A stretch of DNA of 64,000 nucleotides, from NCBI GenBank assembly GCA_020635565.1, contig JACJZN010000006.1, forward strand, positions 1 to 64,000, in the 5' to 3' direction. The notes beneath the pieces are model-generated. The model saw nothing but the letters and a program-made list of their open reading frames with translations. It had not been told where the DNA came from and made no database searches. This document shows, in pieces, positions 27,615-35,955 of the stretch (positions are counted from its first letter, which is position 1; each line of letters starts with the position of its first letter). The stretch comes from Flavobacteriales bacterium (lineage in GTDB: Bacteria; Bacteroidota; Bacteroidia; Flavobacteriales_D; Parvicellaceae). The position numbers were made by a program, and so were the translations under genes.

Positions 27615-27650
27615 AAGAGTCGAGCCTCGAAGATGGCTCGACTCTTTTTT
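27615..27650 (+). terminator. Strong intrinsic terminator hairpin with no assigned upstream gene
   Basis: Perfect 12-base arms (27615-27626 and 27635-27646) enclose an 8-base loop and run into six T residues. The orientation is plus strand, but the nearest upstream plus-strand gene ends 3 kb away at 24575. It may end a small RNA or block antisense readthrough into the dehydrogenase gene. Confidence 0.78.
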
Positions 27651-27728
27651 GTTAAGTATCAATTCTGGAGTGTTTTCAAACACCTATTCAAGTTTCTAAC
27701 AACCGTAGGAAAAATGGTGGATTTTGAT

Positions 27729-27736
27729 TACTTTTG
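27729..27736 (+). promoter_or_regulatory. -7 box TACTTTTG for the E1 dehydrogenase gene
   Basis: A perfect TAnnTTTG box lies 30 bases before the ATG at 27767. An in-frame TTG at 27734 lies inside this box and so cannot be the translation start if the promoter is used. Confidence 0.5.
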
Positions 27737-27766
27737 CACGAAACACACACGCATTATATAAACGTT

Positions 27767-30193
27767 ATGAATAACGAAAAAGCTGAAGTATTGGAGACCA
27801 CAAGTGTAGAAGACATCAAAAACGAAATTCTTAGCGATTTTCAACTAGTTTGTAGAAGTAGAGAAGTATCTCTTTTGGGTAGAAAAGAAGTTTTAACTGG
27901 CAAAGCCAAATTTGGAATTTTTGGAGATGGAAAGGAACTGGCTCAAATTGCAATGGCAAAGCAGTTCAGAAACGGTGATTTCAGATCAGGTTATTATAGA
28001 GACCAAACCTTTATGATGGCTATTGAAGCCTTAACGGTAAAGGAGTATTTTGCTGCATTGTATGCTCATACAGATGTAGAAAAGGAACCCGCATCCGGAG
28101 GACGCCAAATGGGTGGACATTATGCAACTAGAAATCTGAATACGGATGGTAGCTGGAAAAACTTGATGGATCAGAAAAATAGTTCTTCAGACATTTCTCC
28201 TACGGCAGGTCAGATGCCAAGATTACTGGGATTGGCACAAGCCTCCAAGATCTATCGTAACAACCCTGATCTAGCTGATTGGACCAATTTCTCCGCTGGG
28301 GGTAATGAGGTTGCTTTTGGAACAATCGGTGATGCAAGTACATCAGAAGGATTGTTCTGGGAGACGATAAACGCTGCTGGTGTGTTGCAAGTACCTATGG
28401 TAATGTCGGTTTGGGATGATGGCTGGGGAATTTCGGTACCAAAGAAATACCAAACTACAAAAGCAAATATTTCTGAAGCTTTAGCCGGATTCGCGAAAGA
28501 AGATGACACGAATGGCTACAAAATCTTTAAAGTAAAAGGCTGGGACTACCCTTCTTTGATCAAAACCTACGAAGATGCCGTAGAGTACACCAGAGAGAAC
28601 CATGTGCCGAGTCTGATCCATGTAGAAGAAGTAACTCAACCGCAAGGACACTCCACTTCCGGATCCCATGAAAGATACAAGACACCAGAGCAATTAGCGT
28701 GGGCAGTGGAATACGATTGTGTTAACCAATTCAAACAATGGATTGCCAATCATAAATTCCCTGATGGATCGACTATAGCTACATTAGAAGAACTAGAAGA
28801 AACCCACAATAAGATCAAAAAAGAAGTTCGTGCAGAACAGAAAGCTGCTTGGGCTGAATTTACTCAAGATTTAAAAAATGACTTCAATCGAATCATGCCA
28901 TTATTGGAGCAAATTGCTGATGGAAGTAAAAATAAAATTTTTATCGAAAAGGCCGTTTCTGATTTCAAGTCTGCTATTGACCCTATTAGAAAGGATTTGT
29001 TCAGTGCTGCAAAAAAAGTATTGCGTTTAACTAGGGGAGAAGATTTTCCAGCAAAGACAGCTTTACAAAATTTACTAGTTCAGCTCAAGGAAGAAATGCA
29101 TGACAAGTATTCTTCATACTTGTATAGTGAATCAGCGATGAGCCCGGTTAAAATAGCGGCAGTTGATCCTTCTTACGAAGGAGAGGAAATGGTAGACGGG
29201 AGATTAATACTAAGAGAGAATTTCAAACATATATTTACGAATCGTCCAGAAGTCTTGAGCTTTGGAGAGGATACCGGAAAGATTGGTGGCGTGAATCAAT
29301 CCATGGAAGGGATGCAGGAAGAGTTTGGAGAATTGAGAGTCTCCGACACTGGAATTCGTGAAGCAACTATTGTAGGACAAGGAATCGGAATGGCGATGAG
29401 AGGTTTGAGACCTATTGCTGAAATTCAATACCTGGATTATCTTCTTTACTGTTTACAGATCATGAGTGATGACTTGGCCACTGTTCAATACAGAACTAAA
29501 GGAGGTCAAAAAGCTCCATTGATCATCAGAACCAGAGGTCATCGACTAGAAGGTGTATGGCATGCAGGTTCTCCGATGGGAGGAATTATAAATTTGGTAA
29601 AAGGTATTCATGTTTGCGTTCCAAGAAACATGACCAAAGCTGCCGGTTTCTACAACACTCTTTTGGAAGGAGATGATCCAGCATTGGTAATCGAATGTTT
29701 AAATGGCTACCGTTCTAAAGAAATGATGCCATCTAACTTAGGTGAGTTCAAGACACCTCTTGGTATTCCTGAAGTGGTTGAAGAAGGTGAAGATGTAACA
29801 ATCGTTTCATACGGGTCCACATTCAATCTTTGTGTTCAAGCAGCGAAAGAATTGAGAGAAGTGGGGATTTCTTGCGAATTGATCGATGTTCAGACCTTAA
29901 TTCCATTTGACATTCACCATAGCATTGTTGAGTCCTTAAAAAAGACGAATAGAGTGATCTTTATAGATGAAGATGTTGAAGGTGGTGCTACAGGATATAT
30001 GATGCAACAAGTTCTGCAAAAGCAAGGTGGTTACTATTTCTTAGATAGTGCTCCTAAAACGCTAACAGCTAAAGATCATAGACCGGCTTACGGTAGTGAT
30101 GGAGATTATTTCTCTAAACCTAGTGTAGAGGACATCTTCGATGCTGTTTATGATATGATGCACGAGGCTTCTCCAGAAGATTATCCTTACTAA
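27767..30193 (+). CDS. Fused 2-oxoacid dehydrogenase E1 alpha/beta (branched-chain type)
   Basis: This 808-residue cytoplasmic enzyme fuses the thiamine diphosphate alpha subunit (about 20-390) and the beta transketolase-like subunit (about 465-808). The alpha half has GDASTSEGLFWETINAAGV (ThDP-binding GDxxxSEG) and HSTSGSHERYKTPEQ. The beta half has FGEDTGKIGGVNQ, GMAMRGLRPIAEIQYLDYLL and VIFIDEDVEGG. It fits 2-oxoisovalerate dehydrogenase E1 of branched-chain catabolism or fatty-acid primer supply; pyruvate cannot be excluded. E2 and E3 are not in the window. The ATG at 27767 is chosen because earlier in-frame starts overlap the promoter. Confidence 0.9.
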   Translation: MNNEKAEVLETTSVEDIKNEILSDFQLVCRSREVSLLGRKEVLTGKAKFGIFGDGKELAQIAMAKQFRNGDFRSGYYRDQTFMMAIEALTVKEYFAALYAHTDVEKEPASGGRQMGGHYATRNLNTDGSWKNLMDQKNSSSDISPTAGQMPRLLGLAQASKIYRNNPDLADWTNFSAGGNEVAFGTIGDASTSEGLFWETINAAGVLQVPMVMSVWDDGWGISVPKKYQTTKANISEALAGFAKEDDTNGYKIFKVKGWDYPSLIKTYEDAVEYTRENHVPSLIHVEEVTQPQGHSTSGSHERYKTPEQLAWAVEYDCVNQFKQWIANHKFPDGSTIATLEELEETHNKIKKEVRAEQKAAWAEFTQDLKNDFNRIMPLLEQIADGSKNKIFIEKAVSDFKSAIDPIRKDLFSAAKKVLRLTRGEDFPAKTALQNLLVQLKEEMHDKYSSYLYSESAMSPVKIAAVDPSYEGEEMVDGRLILRENFKHIFTNRPEVLSFGEDTGKIGGVNQSMEGMQEEFGELRVSDTGIREATIVGQGIGMAMRGLRPIAEIQYLDYLLYCLQIMSDDLATVQYRTKGGQKAPLIIRTRGHRLEGVWHAGSPMGGIINLVKGIHVCVPRNMTKAAGFYNTLLEGDDPALVIECLNGYRSKEMMPSNLGEFKTPLGIPEVVEEGEDVTIVSYGSTFNLCVQAAKELREVGISCELIDVQTLIPFDIHHSIVESLKKTNRVIFIDEDVEGGATGYMMQQVLQKQGGYYFLDSAPKTLTAKDHRPAYGSDGDYFSKPSVEDIFDAVYDMMHEASPEDYPY

Positions 30194-30202
30194 ATCGTTA
30201 TT

Positions 30203-31549
30203 GTGACCAAGTTACCAGAGGACTTTATAGCTTATTGTCGCAGTAACTTTGATTATGCTGATGCTCTGATTGAGGTATTGGATACCAACTCCCCTACCTC
30301 AGTGCGAATTAACACTCAGAAACTATCACCACTTAATTTAGAAAAAGTAGACTGGTGTGACACAGGTTATTATTTACCTGAAAGACCCACATTTACTGAA
30401 GATCCGTTATTCCATGCAGGTGCTTATTATGTGCAGGAGGCTTCTTCTATGTTAATCAGTCAGGTAGCACAAATAGTTGAGCGCGATGCACCACTTAAAA
30501 TTTTAGACCTATGTGCTGCTCCTGGGGGGAAAACCACACTATTGCTGGATCTATTTCCAAATGCGTTGATTGTTGCCAATGAGATCATTCCTAAAAGAGC
30601 TAAAATTCTTGCTGAGAATGTTACCAAGTGGGGAACTAAAAATTGTATCGTTACAAACGCTACACCTGAGCAATTAGCAAAATCAAGAGAACAATTCGAC
30701 CTGATATTAGCCGATGCGCCATGCAGTGGTGAAGGAATGTTTCGAAAAGACCTAAATTCTAGAGATGAATGGTCTACTGAGAATGTTCAGATTTGCACTA
30801 CACGTCAGAAGGAAATTATTGAAACGATCAATGCAAATCTCAAAAAGGACGGAATTCTGATTTATAGCACTTGTACCTTCAATCGTTATGAAAATGAAGA
30901 AAATGTCGAACATTTCATAAATCAACTAGGCATGAAAGAACTTGTTATAGAAGCCTCTGAAGAGGTGGTCAAGCAGTCTTTTGGTAATGCAATGCTTCCC
31001 CACAAGACCAAGGGAGAAGGATTCTACTGTGCATTCTTGAAGAAAACTACAGAAGGAGAACGTGCTCCAAAGAAAATTCGTCCAAATAAGTCTATTCTAA
31101 ATTATAAGGGGAACAAAAATCCTTTTGGTGCCAACATTTCAAGTAGTGACCTATGGTTTTATGATGATATCATTCATTTGTTCAATCATGACTTTATCAA
31201 TACATTGTTCAACCTACAGGAAAACTTAAGAATAGTACAATTTGGACACAAAATAGGTAAAGAACTAAAAGGTAAATTCTTACCTGAAGGTACTATCTTC
31301 ACCCTACCAATATTAAAGAACTTATTTCCTCGTATTGAAGTTTCTCATGAAGATGCGGTCAAATTCTTAAAGAAAGAAGACATCAAAATATCTGATGTTT
31401 TAAAGGACGGGTGGTACTATCTAACCTTTCAAGACACTCCTATTGGATTAATAAAAAAGATCGGGCTACGGGCAAACAATTATTTCCCAAAAGAATGGAG
31501 GATCATCAACCCTAGCATTGAAACAAACTATACGATCACACGATTTTGA
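30203..31549 (+). CDS. RsmF-like rRNA cytosine-C5 methyltransferase
   Basis: This 448-residue NOL1/NOP2/Sun family enzyme has QEASSMLISQ, the SAM site ILDLCAAPGGKTTLLLDLF, the two catalytic cysteines in DAPCSGEGMFRKD and STCTFNRYENEENV, and a C-terminal RNA-binding extension ending ETNYTITRF. It methylates a cytosine in 16S rRNA. The start is GTG, 9 bases after the dehydrogenase stop, and the stop overlaps the next start by 4 bases. Confidence 0.9.
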   Translation: MTKLPEDFIAYCRSNFDYADALIEVLDTNSPTSVRINTQKLSPLNLEKVDWCDTGYYLPERPTFTEDPLFHAGAYYVQEASSMLISQVAQIVERDAPLKILDLCAAPGGKTTLLLDLFPNALIVANEIIPKRAKILAENVTKWGTKNCIVTNATPEQLAKSREQFDLILADAPCSGEGMFRKDLNSRDEWSTENVQICTTRQKEIIETINANLKKDGILIYSTCTFNRYENEENVEHFINQLGMKELVIEASEEVVKQSFGNAMLPHKTKGEGFYCAFLKKTTEGERAPKKIRPNKSILNYKGNKNPFGANISSSDLWFYDDIIHLFNHDFINTLFNLQENLRIVQFGHKIGKELKGKFLPEGTIFTLPILKNLFPRIEVSHEDAVKFLKKEDIKISDVLKDGWYYLTFQDTPIGLIKKIGLRANNYFPKEWRIINPSIETNYTITRF

Positions 31550-33474
31550 AGAAGATAAAAGTTCAATATCAATTGCTCATCTTTTTATTCTACTTTGGGT
31601 TTAGCTTCTACATTCAAAAAGATATGATCCATAAGTTTCCACACTACATTCATGCTTGGGCTCATACTGACCACTACGCATTGAGTAAGGGATTCATAAA
31701 TAATGGATTTGACTTTTTCCATCCTGAAACTTTAACATCCAATAAACAGTTTCCAAGCTCAGATCATCCAGATCAATTATCCAGAAGAACATCCTCTGAT
31801 CTTCCAATAGTGCAGTATACGGCTGCTATCATCATGAAGGTTGTCGGAAATGAAGAACCCATAGTTTATCGAGTGCTAATGCTTCTTCTTGCTACTTTGG
31901 GATTACTTTACCTTTTTAAAAGCGCCTATCTATTTTCGGAGAACATAATAGTAAGTTTATTAATTCCTTTAGTTCTTTTATTTTCGCCTGTTTATCTTGA
32001 TTATCAAATTGGCTTCCTACCCTCTATGGGAGCAATGAGCTTTCTTTTTGCAGGTGTTTATTACTACATGCGATACGTTAAACTGAACACTACTAAAGAT
32101 CTTATCTATACTGTACTTGCACTTTCACTTGCTACCGCAATCCGCACTCCATTTGCTATCTTCTTATTAGCTATTATTGGTCATCAATCTTTGTTGCTTT
32201 TCAGTAAAAAGTCTAACATAAAAACGGTACTCATCCTTTCAAGTGGACTTGTTCTTCCTATGGCTTATTTTTTATACAATCAGCATTTACGAGCCGAATA
32301 CGGTTCGATCTTCCTAGGATCACCACTATATGCCAGAAACTTTGATGAATTAAAAAGCAATTGGTTTGAAGCGTGTCAAAATTGGCATTACCATTACTTT
32401 GGTAAGATCCAATGGATAATCATGATCATTTCTCTAGTCTCTTTATTTGTATTGAGGCTTCTTAAACAAAGTTTACACAGACAGTATATACAATTAGTCG
32501 ATCTGAGTATTGTATACGGTTTGGGGGTACTTATATATCTTGTGTTAATGTCTAGACAACTCGTGCATCACGATTACTATGCTTTAGATACCTTCATCCC
32601 CTACTTGGTATTGATCAGCACCATTACGTTGAGCGTTTTTTCTAAAGAAGTCAAATTACCTTATTTCTTATCTTTTGTACTCCTTGGATTAGTCGTATTC
32701 AATCTCAATAGCGCATTGGAGATCCTTAAAGAAAGAAGAAGTCCCGAATATAGTCAACCATATACTCAGATGTATGAGGATTATAGTCAAATGTCATCAC
32801 TTCTGATCAGAAACTCGATTCATAGCGAAGAAGAGATCCAGATCTGGGATCCATTTGCTCCAAATATGCCTTTCCTTCTAAGTAATAGTTACGGAGCAAA
32901 TTTGTTTAAACTTGAAGAAGACAAAATTAGAGAAAGTATGGACTGGCCAATGGAACACATCATTGTTCGTAGCGATGTTTTTTACCAACAAGTAAGTAAG
33001 ATTTTTCCAGAAGTATACAATTCTACGGAACTCATTGGATCTGAAGGTCATTTGATACTTCTAAAAAAACTAGATACTCCTAGGAAGGATCAATCTATAT
33101 TTGATTGGATGAAAATTAACCCTGCTCTTCCGATAAAGTACTTAGGATCTCCTATTTTAGAAGCTCCAGTTAGTTCGGACGATGAGTTTGCAAATACTTT
33201 TCGAGATACAATAACCGATCAAGGATATAAACTTGTTCAATTCAATTTAACAGTTAGCAAAAAAGAAAATCCAGAAGCTCTCTGGCACATTCACATTCAT
33301 TCCGAAAAAGAAGATCTTTATAATGAATACATAAATATTCCTTTAGATGAAGAAAGGTTAATTCGAGAAATTATTCTTCCAACTCACTCAGGAATATGGT
33401 ACATTTCGAGCTATCTTTACAATCCAAATAATAATGTGATCAGTTATAGTGATTTTGAAGTTAAATATTATTAG
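31546..33474 (+). CDS. GT39/ArnT-like multi-pass membrane glycosyltransferase
   Basis: This 642-residue protein has about ten membrane helices in residues 8-395 and a soluble C-terminal domain. Near the N-terminus AHTDHYALSKGFINNGFDFF places acidic and aromatic residues in the first loop, as in polyprenyl-phosphate-sugar dependent transferases (GT39/GT83, RgtA-D). The probable job is adding a sugar to an envelope lipid or protein from a lipid-linked donor. The start is TTG, overlapping the methyltransferase stop (TTGA). The substrate is unknown. Confidence 0.75.
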   Translation: MKKIKVQYQLLIFLFYFGFSFYIQKDMIHKFPHYIHAWAHTDHYALSKGFINNGFDFFHPETLTSNKQFPSSDHPDQLSRRTSSDLPIVQYTAAIIMKVVGNEEPIVYRVLMLLLATLGLLYLFKSAYLFSENIIVSLLIPLVLLFSPVYLDYQIGFLPSMGAMSFLFAGVYYYMRYVKLNTTKDLIYTVLALSLATAIRTPFAIFLLAIIGHQSLLLFSKKSNIKTVLILSSGLVLPMAYFLYNQHLRAEYGSIFLGSPLYARNFDELKSNWFEACQNWHYHYFGKIQWIIMIISLVSLFVLRLLKQSLHRQYIQLVDLSIVYGLGVLIYLVLMSRQLVHHDYYALDTFIPYLVLISTITLSVFSKEVKLPYFLSFVLLGLVVFNLNSALEILKERRSPEYSQPYTQMYEDYSQMSSLLIRNSIHSEEEIQIWDPFAPNMPFLLSNSYGANLFKLEEDKIRESMDWPMEHIIVRSDVFYQQVSKIFPEVYNSTELIGSEGHLILLKKLDTPRKDQSIFDWMKINPALPIKYLGSPILEAPVSSDDEFANTFRDTITDQGYKLVQFNLTVSKKENPEALWHIHIHSEKEDLYNEYINIPLDEERLIREIILPTHSGIWYISSYLYNPNNNVISYSDFEVKYY

Positions 33475-33856
33475 TTCTTTGGTTTTATCCTTAGCTTCCG
33501 TAACATATTCGTATGGTCAAGATCTGCTAGACTGCAGTGAATTCAAAACAGGTAATTTTCACTACTCTCCCCCAAATGGAGGTGAAGTAACGATAAAACG
33601 GACCAAGAAAAAACAAATCGAAAGATACAATCAGGAAACTCAGAAATTCATATTTGAGATCGTTTGGATAGACGATTGTTCCTACGATCTGACTTTAACA
33701 AAAACCTTCGGCCTACCAAAAGAAAGAAAAAAAGAAATCTTGGGTACTAAATTACATTGTCAAGTGATAGATGCTTCTCTCAACCATTTTGAGGTCACGA
33801 TTTATTCTGATGATTCTGAAAAAAAAGAGGAATTAACCATTTATAGTAATCGATAG
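33455..33856 (+). CDS. Small secreted hypothetical protein
   Basis: I choose TTG 33455 (MKLNIISSLVLSLASVTYSYG), which gives a clean signal peptide; GTG 33449 adds two residues. The mature part is about 110 residues and basic to mixed. It has four cysteines (LLDCSEF, DDCSYD, LHCQV) and beta-strand periodicity. It overlaps the end of the membrane transferase gene and is probably its operon partner. Family unknown. Confidence 0.6.
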   Translation: MKLNIISSLVLSLASVTYSYGQDLLDCSEFKTGNFHYSPPNGGEVTIKRTKKKQIERYNQETQKFIFEIVWIDDCSYDLTLTKTFGLPKERKKEILGTKLHCQVIDASLNHFEVTIYSDDSEKKEELTIYSNR

Positions 33857-33878
33857 TTTATAATAAGATCAACGCCCC

Positions 33879-34472
33879 ATGATCGGTCAATTTATTACTT
33901 ACATTCTAATTTTAACCTACTCTCTGGTCCAAAATCCTGGAGAGTTTAATTTGTCTCTTTTAGACCTTTCTTCGAGTACACCTTTTTATGAGCAATCCTA
34001 TTTCATAGTCATTCTAGTTATTACACTAGTAGCAAGTTTGATTACCATGTTTATTCTTCGTAACAAATTCTCCATCAGGAGATTTGAATCATATTCTGAA
34101 TATAATACTCATCTCTCGAAATTAAGACTGCTTGGAGTTCTATTTATTATAGGGCTGCCAGCGATCGAATGGAGTCAGGAAGTATTCATTCCTGGGCATA
34201 TTTCTCGATGGGGGTTGATCCTACTGGAAGAATCAATTCTCACTACTTTCTTTGTTGCCACATTGATAAAGAATATTAATTCGATTTTCATTAATGCATA
34301 TGCTATACTCGGTACTAGTACTATCATCTGCATTTTAATTTACAGGACGTTCCTCGATCAAATGGGAACTGTTTATATGCTAGAGGTTATCGTATCAATG
34401 GCATATACCGTAATTGTATTTAATAATATCAAGCATCAGTTAATCCAACTTCTTATCGTTGATGTGTTGTAA
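33879..34472 (+). CDS. N-terminal membrane part of a sensor protein, truncated by IS element
   Basis: These 197 residues form about six hydrophobic helices, as in the membrane input domains of Bacteroidota sensor kinases or phosphatases. The stop codon (34470-34472) lies inside the predicted left end of the IS3 element, so the C-terminus is artificial. A PAS-SpoIIE 3' fragment in the same orientation resumes beyond the IS. Whether both pieces came from one gene is an inference, since the middle is missing. A stand-alone membrane protein is the alternative. Confidence 0.6.
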   Translation: MIGQFITYILILTYSLVQNPGEFNLSLLDLSSSTPFYEQSYFIVILVITLVASLITMFILRNKFSIRRFESYSEYNTHLSKLRLLGVLFIIGLPAIEWSQEVFIPGHISRWGLILLEESILTTFFVATLIKNINSIFINAYAILGTSTIICILIYRTFLDQMGTVYMLEVIVSMAYTVIVFNNIKHQLIQLLIVDVL

Positions 34473-34483
34473 GTCTTCAAACG

Positions 34484-34514
34484 AAAGTGAACTTTTCGGG
34501 TTCATAGATAAGAG
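34484..34514 (+). repeat. Left terminal inverted repeat of the IS3 element
   Basis: It begins AAAGTGAACTT and, with one base of indel, matches the right repeat over about 31 bases; the inner GGTTCATAGATAAGAG matches 12 of 16 positions. Confidence 0.72.
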
Positions 34515-34519
34515 AGTGT

Positions 34520-35497
34520 TCAGTTCAAATTTACATTAAATTTCTGATTCTGTTTTTTTCTTGCCTTTAGTGTTTTGATTTTGGTTTGTTTTCGTTGATT
34601 CAACTTCTTTTCTGCTTTACCAAAATAAACTTCGGCAGGTGTTAAGTTATTTAAGGATTCATGGTATCTGGCGTAGTTGTAATACTGAACAAATTCGTTT
34701 AGTTTTTCCTCCAACTGTCCAGGACTAAAGTAGTTATCTAGTTTGACCACATTTTTCATGGATTTATGGTATCGTTCGATTTTACCTTGAGTCTGAGGAT
34801 GTAACGGGCGTCCTCTTACATGTTTCATATTCTGTTCGAACAGATAATCTTTCAACTCATGAGATATGTAGCAAGATCCATTGTCTGACAGTAGTTTAGG
34901 TGGGTTATCTCCTAATCCTGTTGTCAATAATGCTTCATCTAAGGTTTCTATGACGTTTTCTGCTTTCATGTGAGAACATAGCTTCCATGACACAATAAAA
35001 CGGCTGTAATCATCTAAAACAGTAGATAGATAATACCAACCCCAACCGAAGATTTTGAAGTAAGTAAAATCGGTTTGCCACATCTGGTTTGGACGGGTTG
35101 TTTTCTGATCAAAACTATCTGACGCACTCATGATTCTAAAGGCAGGTGTGCTGATTAAATCATTTTCCTTCAGGATTCGATAAACGCTTGATTCACTGAT
35201 GTAATAGTTGTATTTATCCGTGATATGCCAAGCCAATTCACGAGATGATAGTTCAGGTTGTTCTAGCGCAATTTCTACCACTTTATCACGATCTGCTTCG
35301 TTGATCTTGTTCCATGCTGTTGGTCTGTCACTTTGTTTTCGTTTAAGACCTTCATAGCCTTTTTCGCTATAAGCATGATACCATTTGTAAAAAGTGGTCT
35401 TGTTCACTTTTAATTCTCTCAGCGTTCTGATTACTCCCAGATCTGAGTTTTCTACCAGTTTGATAATCTCAAACTTCTCTTGCGGACTGTAATGCAT
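34520..35497 (-). CDS. IS3-family transposase OrfB (DDE catalytic part)
   Basis: These 325 residues have an N-terminal helix-turn-helix and a HTH_21-like segment (YYISESSVYRILKENDLI), then the rve integrase core. The catalytic triad is visible as Asp in MWQTDFTYFK, Asp in LLSDNGSCYI and Glu in QGKIERYHKSMK. The C-terminus is very basic. In the living element it is probably made as an OrfAB fusion by -1 frameshifting, since its frame is open upstream through the orfA slippery site. Confidence 0.92.
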   Translation of the reverse strand: MHYSPQEKFEIIKLVENSDLGVIRTLRELKVNKTTFYKWYHAYSEKGYEGLKRKQSDRPTAWNKINEADRDKVVEIALEQPELSSRELAWHITDKYNYYISESSVYRILKENDLISTPAFRIMSASDSFDQKTTRPNQMWQTDFTYFKIFGWGWYYLSTVLDDYSRFIVSWKLCSHMKAENVIETLDEALLTTGLGDNPPKLLSDNGSCYISHELKDYLFEQNMKHVRGRPLHPQTQGKIERYHKSMKNVVKLDNYFSPGQLEEKLNEFVQYYNYARYHESLNNLTPAEVYFGKAEKKLNQRKQTKIKTLKARKKQNQKFNVNLN

Positions 35498-35511
35498 AAA
35501 TCGGTCACGTT

Positions 35512-35865
35512 TTATTCTTCGATCTCGTAATCTTTTTTTAACAGCCTACGATTCTGCAAAGACAACTCTGCTACCAGCTCCTTTAAGTCCTGATTCTCCG
35601 TTTTTAGTTCGTTTACCTCACTCGTATTAGCTTCACGCAGCGTATCTCCATTTAATCGTCTCTTTCCAGCTTCCATGAAGTCTTTACTCCATTTGTAATA
35701 TAAAGTCTGGGCAATACCCTCTCTGCGACATAGCTCCGCTATGCTAGTTTCTCCTCGCATTCCTTCTATGATGATGCGAATCTTTTCTTCAGAGGAAAAT
35801 TTTCTTCTCGTTTTTCTTTTCAGTTCACTGATCAGTGAACTAGCACTTTGCTTACTTTTTGACAT
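35512..35865 (-). CDS. IS3-family transposase OrfA (helix-turn-helix)
   Basis: This 117-residue Transposase_8-type protein has the DNA-binding RKFSSEEKIRIIIEGMRGET and IAELCRREGIAQTLYYKW, then a leucine-zipper-like coiled coil (NELKTENQDLKELVAELSLQ). It contains a slippery run of seven A and one G near its end. It ends 14 bases before the orfB ATG. Confidence 0.92.
   Translation of the reverse strand: MSKSKQSASSLISELKRKTRRKFSSEEKIRIIIEGMRGETSIAELCRREGIAQTLYYKWSKDFMEAGKRRLNGDTLREANTSEVNELKTENQDLKELVAELSLQNRRLLKKDYEIEE
35532..35539 (-). other. Programmed -1 frameshift site A7G in orfA
   Basis: The minus strand reads AAAAAAAG in the codons LLKKD of orfA. Shifting -1 here enters the orfB frame, which has no stop between this point and the orfB ATG. 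This is the standard IS3 route to an OrfAB transposase. Confidence 0.75.
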
Positions 35866-35907
35866 CGTACTTCTTTTTAAGGATTAATAAATATAATTAA
35901 AATCTAT

Positions 35908-35939
35908 CCCTTATATTTAAACCTTAAGAAGTTCACTTT
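35908..35939 (-). repeat. Right terminal inverted repeat of the IS3 element
   Basis: Read on the minus strand it begins AAAGTGAACTTCTTAAGG and pairs with the left repeat at 34484-34514. Confidence 0.72.
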
Positions 35940-35955
35940 ATGCTGACACTATACA

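Larger units (their letters stand above)
27400..27766. other. Divergent intergenic region with orphan terminator hairpin
   Basis: This 367-base gap separates mnmD from the 2-oxoacid dehydrogenase gene. It holds a minus-strand promoter box for mnmD, a very strong plus-strand terminator hairpin and a plus-strand promoter box for the dehydrogenase. I see no tRNA and no convincing ORF; a 24-codon frame at 27422 is not supported. No plus-strand promoter for an upstream transcript is obvious. Confidence 0.6.
34468..35955 (-). mobile_element. IS3-family insertion sequence (about 1.49 kb)
   Basis: The element has two overlapping-type reading frames, orfA (helix-turn-helix) and orfB (DDE transposase), in the -1 relation typical of IS3. 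Imperfect terminal inverted repeats of about 31 bases begin AAAGTGAACTT at 34484 and, on the other strand, at 35939. Extending both ends outward by 16 bases reaches TGTA on each side, which I take as the tips. No convincing target duplication flanks either set of ends, which suggests a later deletion or recombination. Transposase frames look intact. The exact ends are uncertain. Confidence 0.8.

Noticed and set aside
27400..27650. Possible tRNA or known ncRNA
   Set aside because: No cloverleaf, TPsiC arm or other known RNA signature was seen; only the terminator hairpin is clear.
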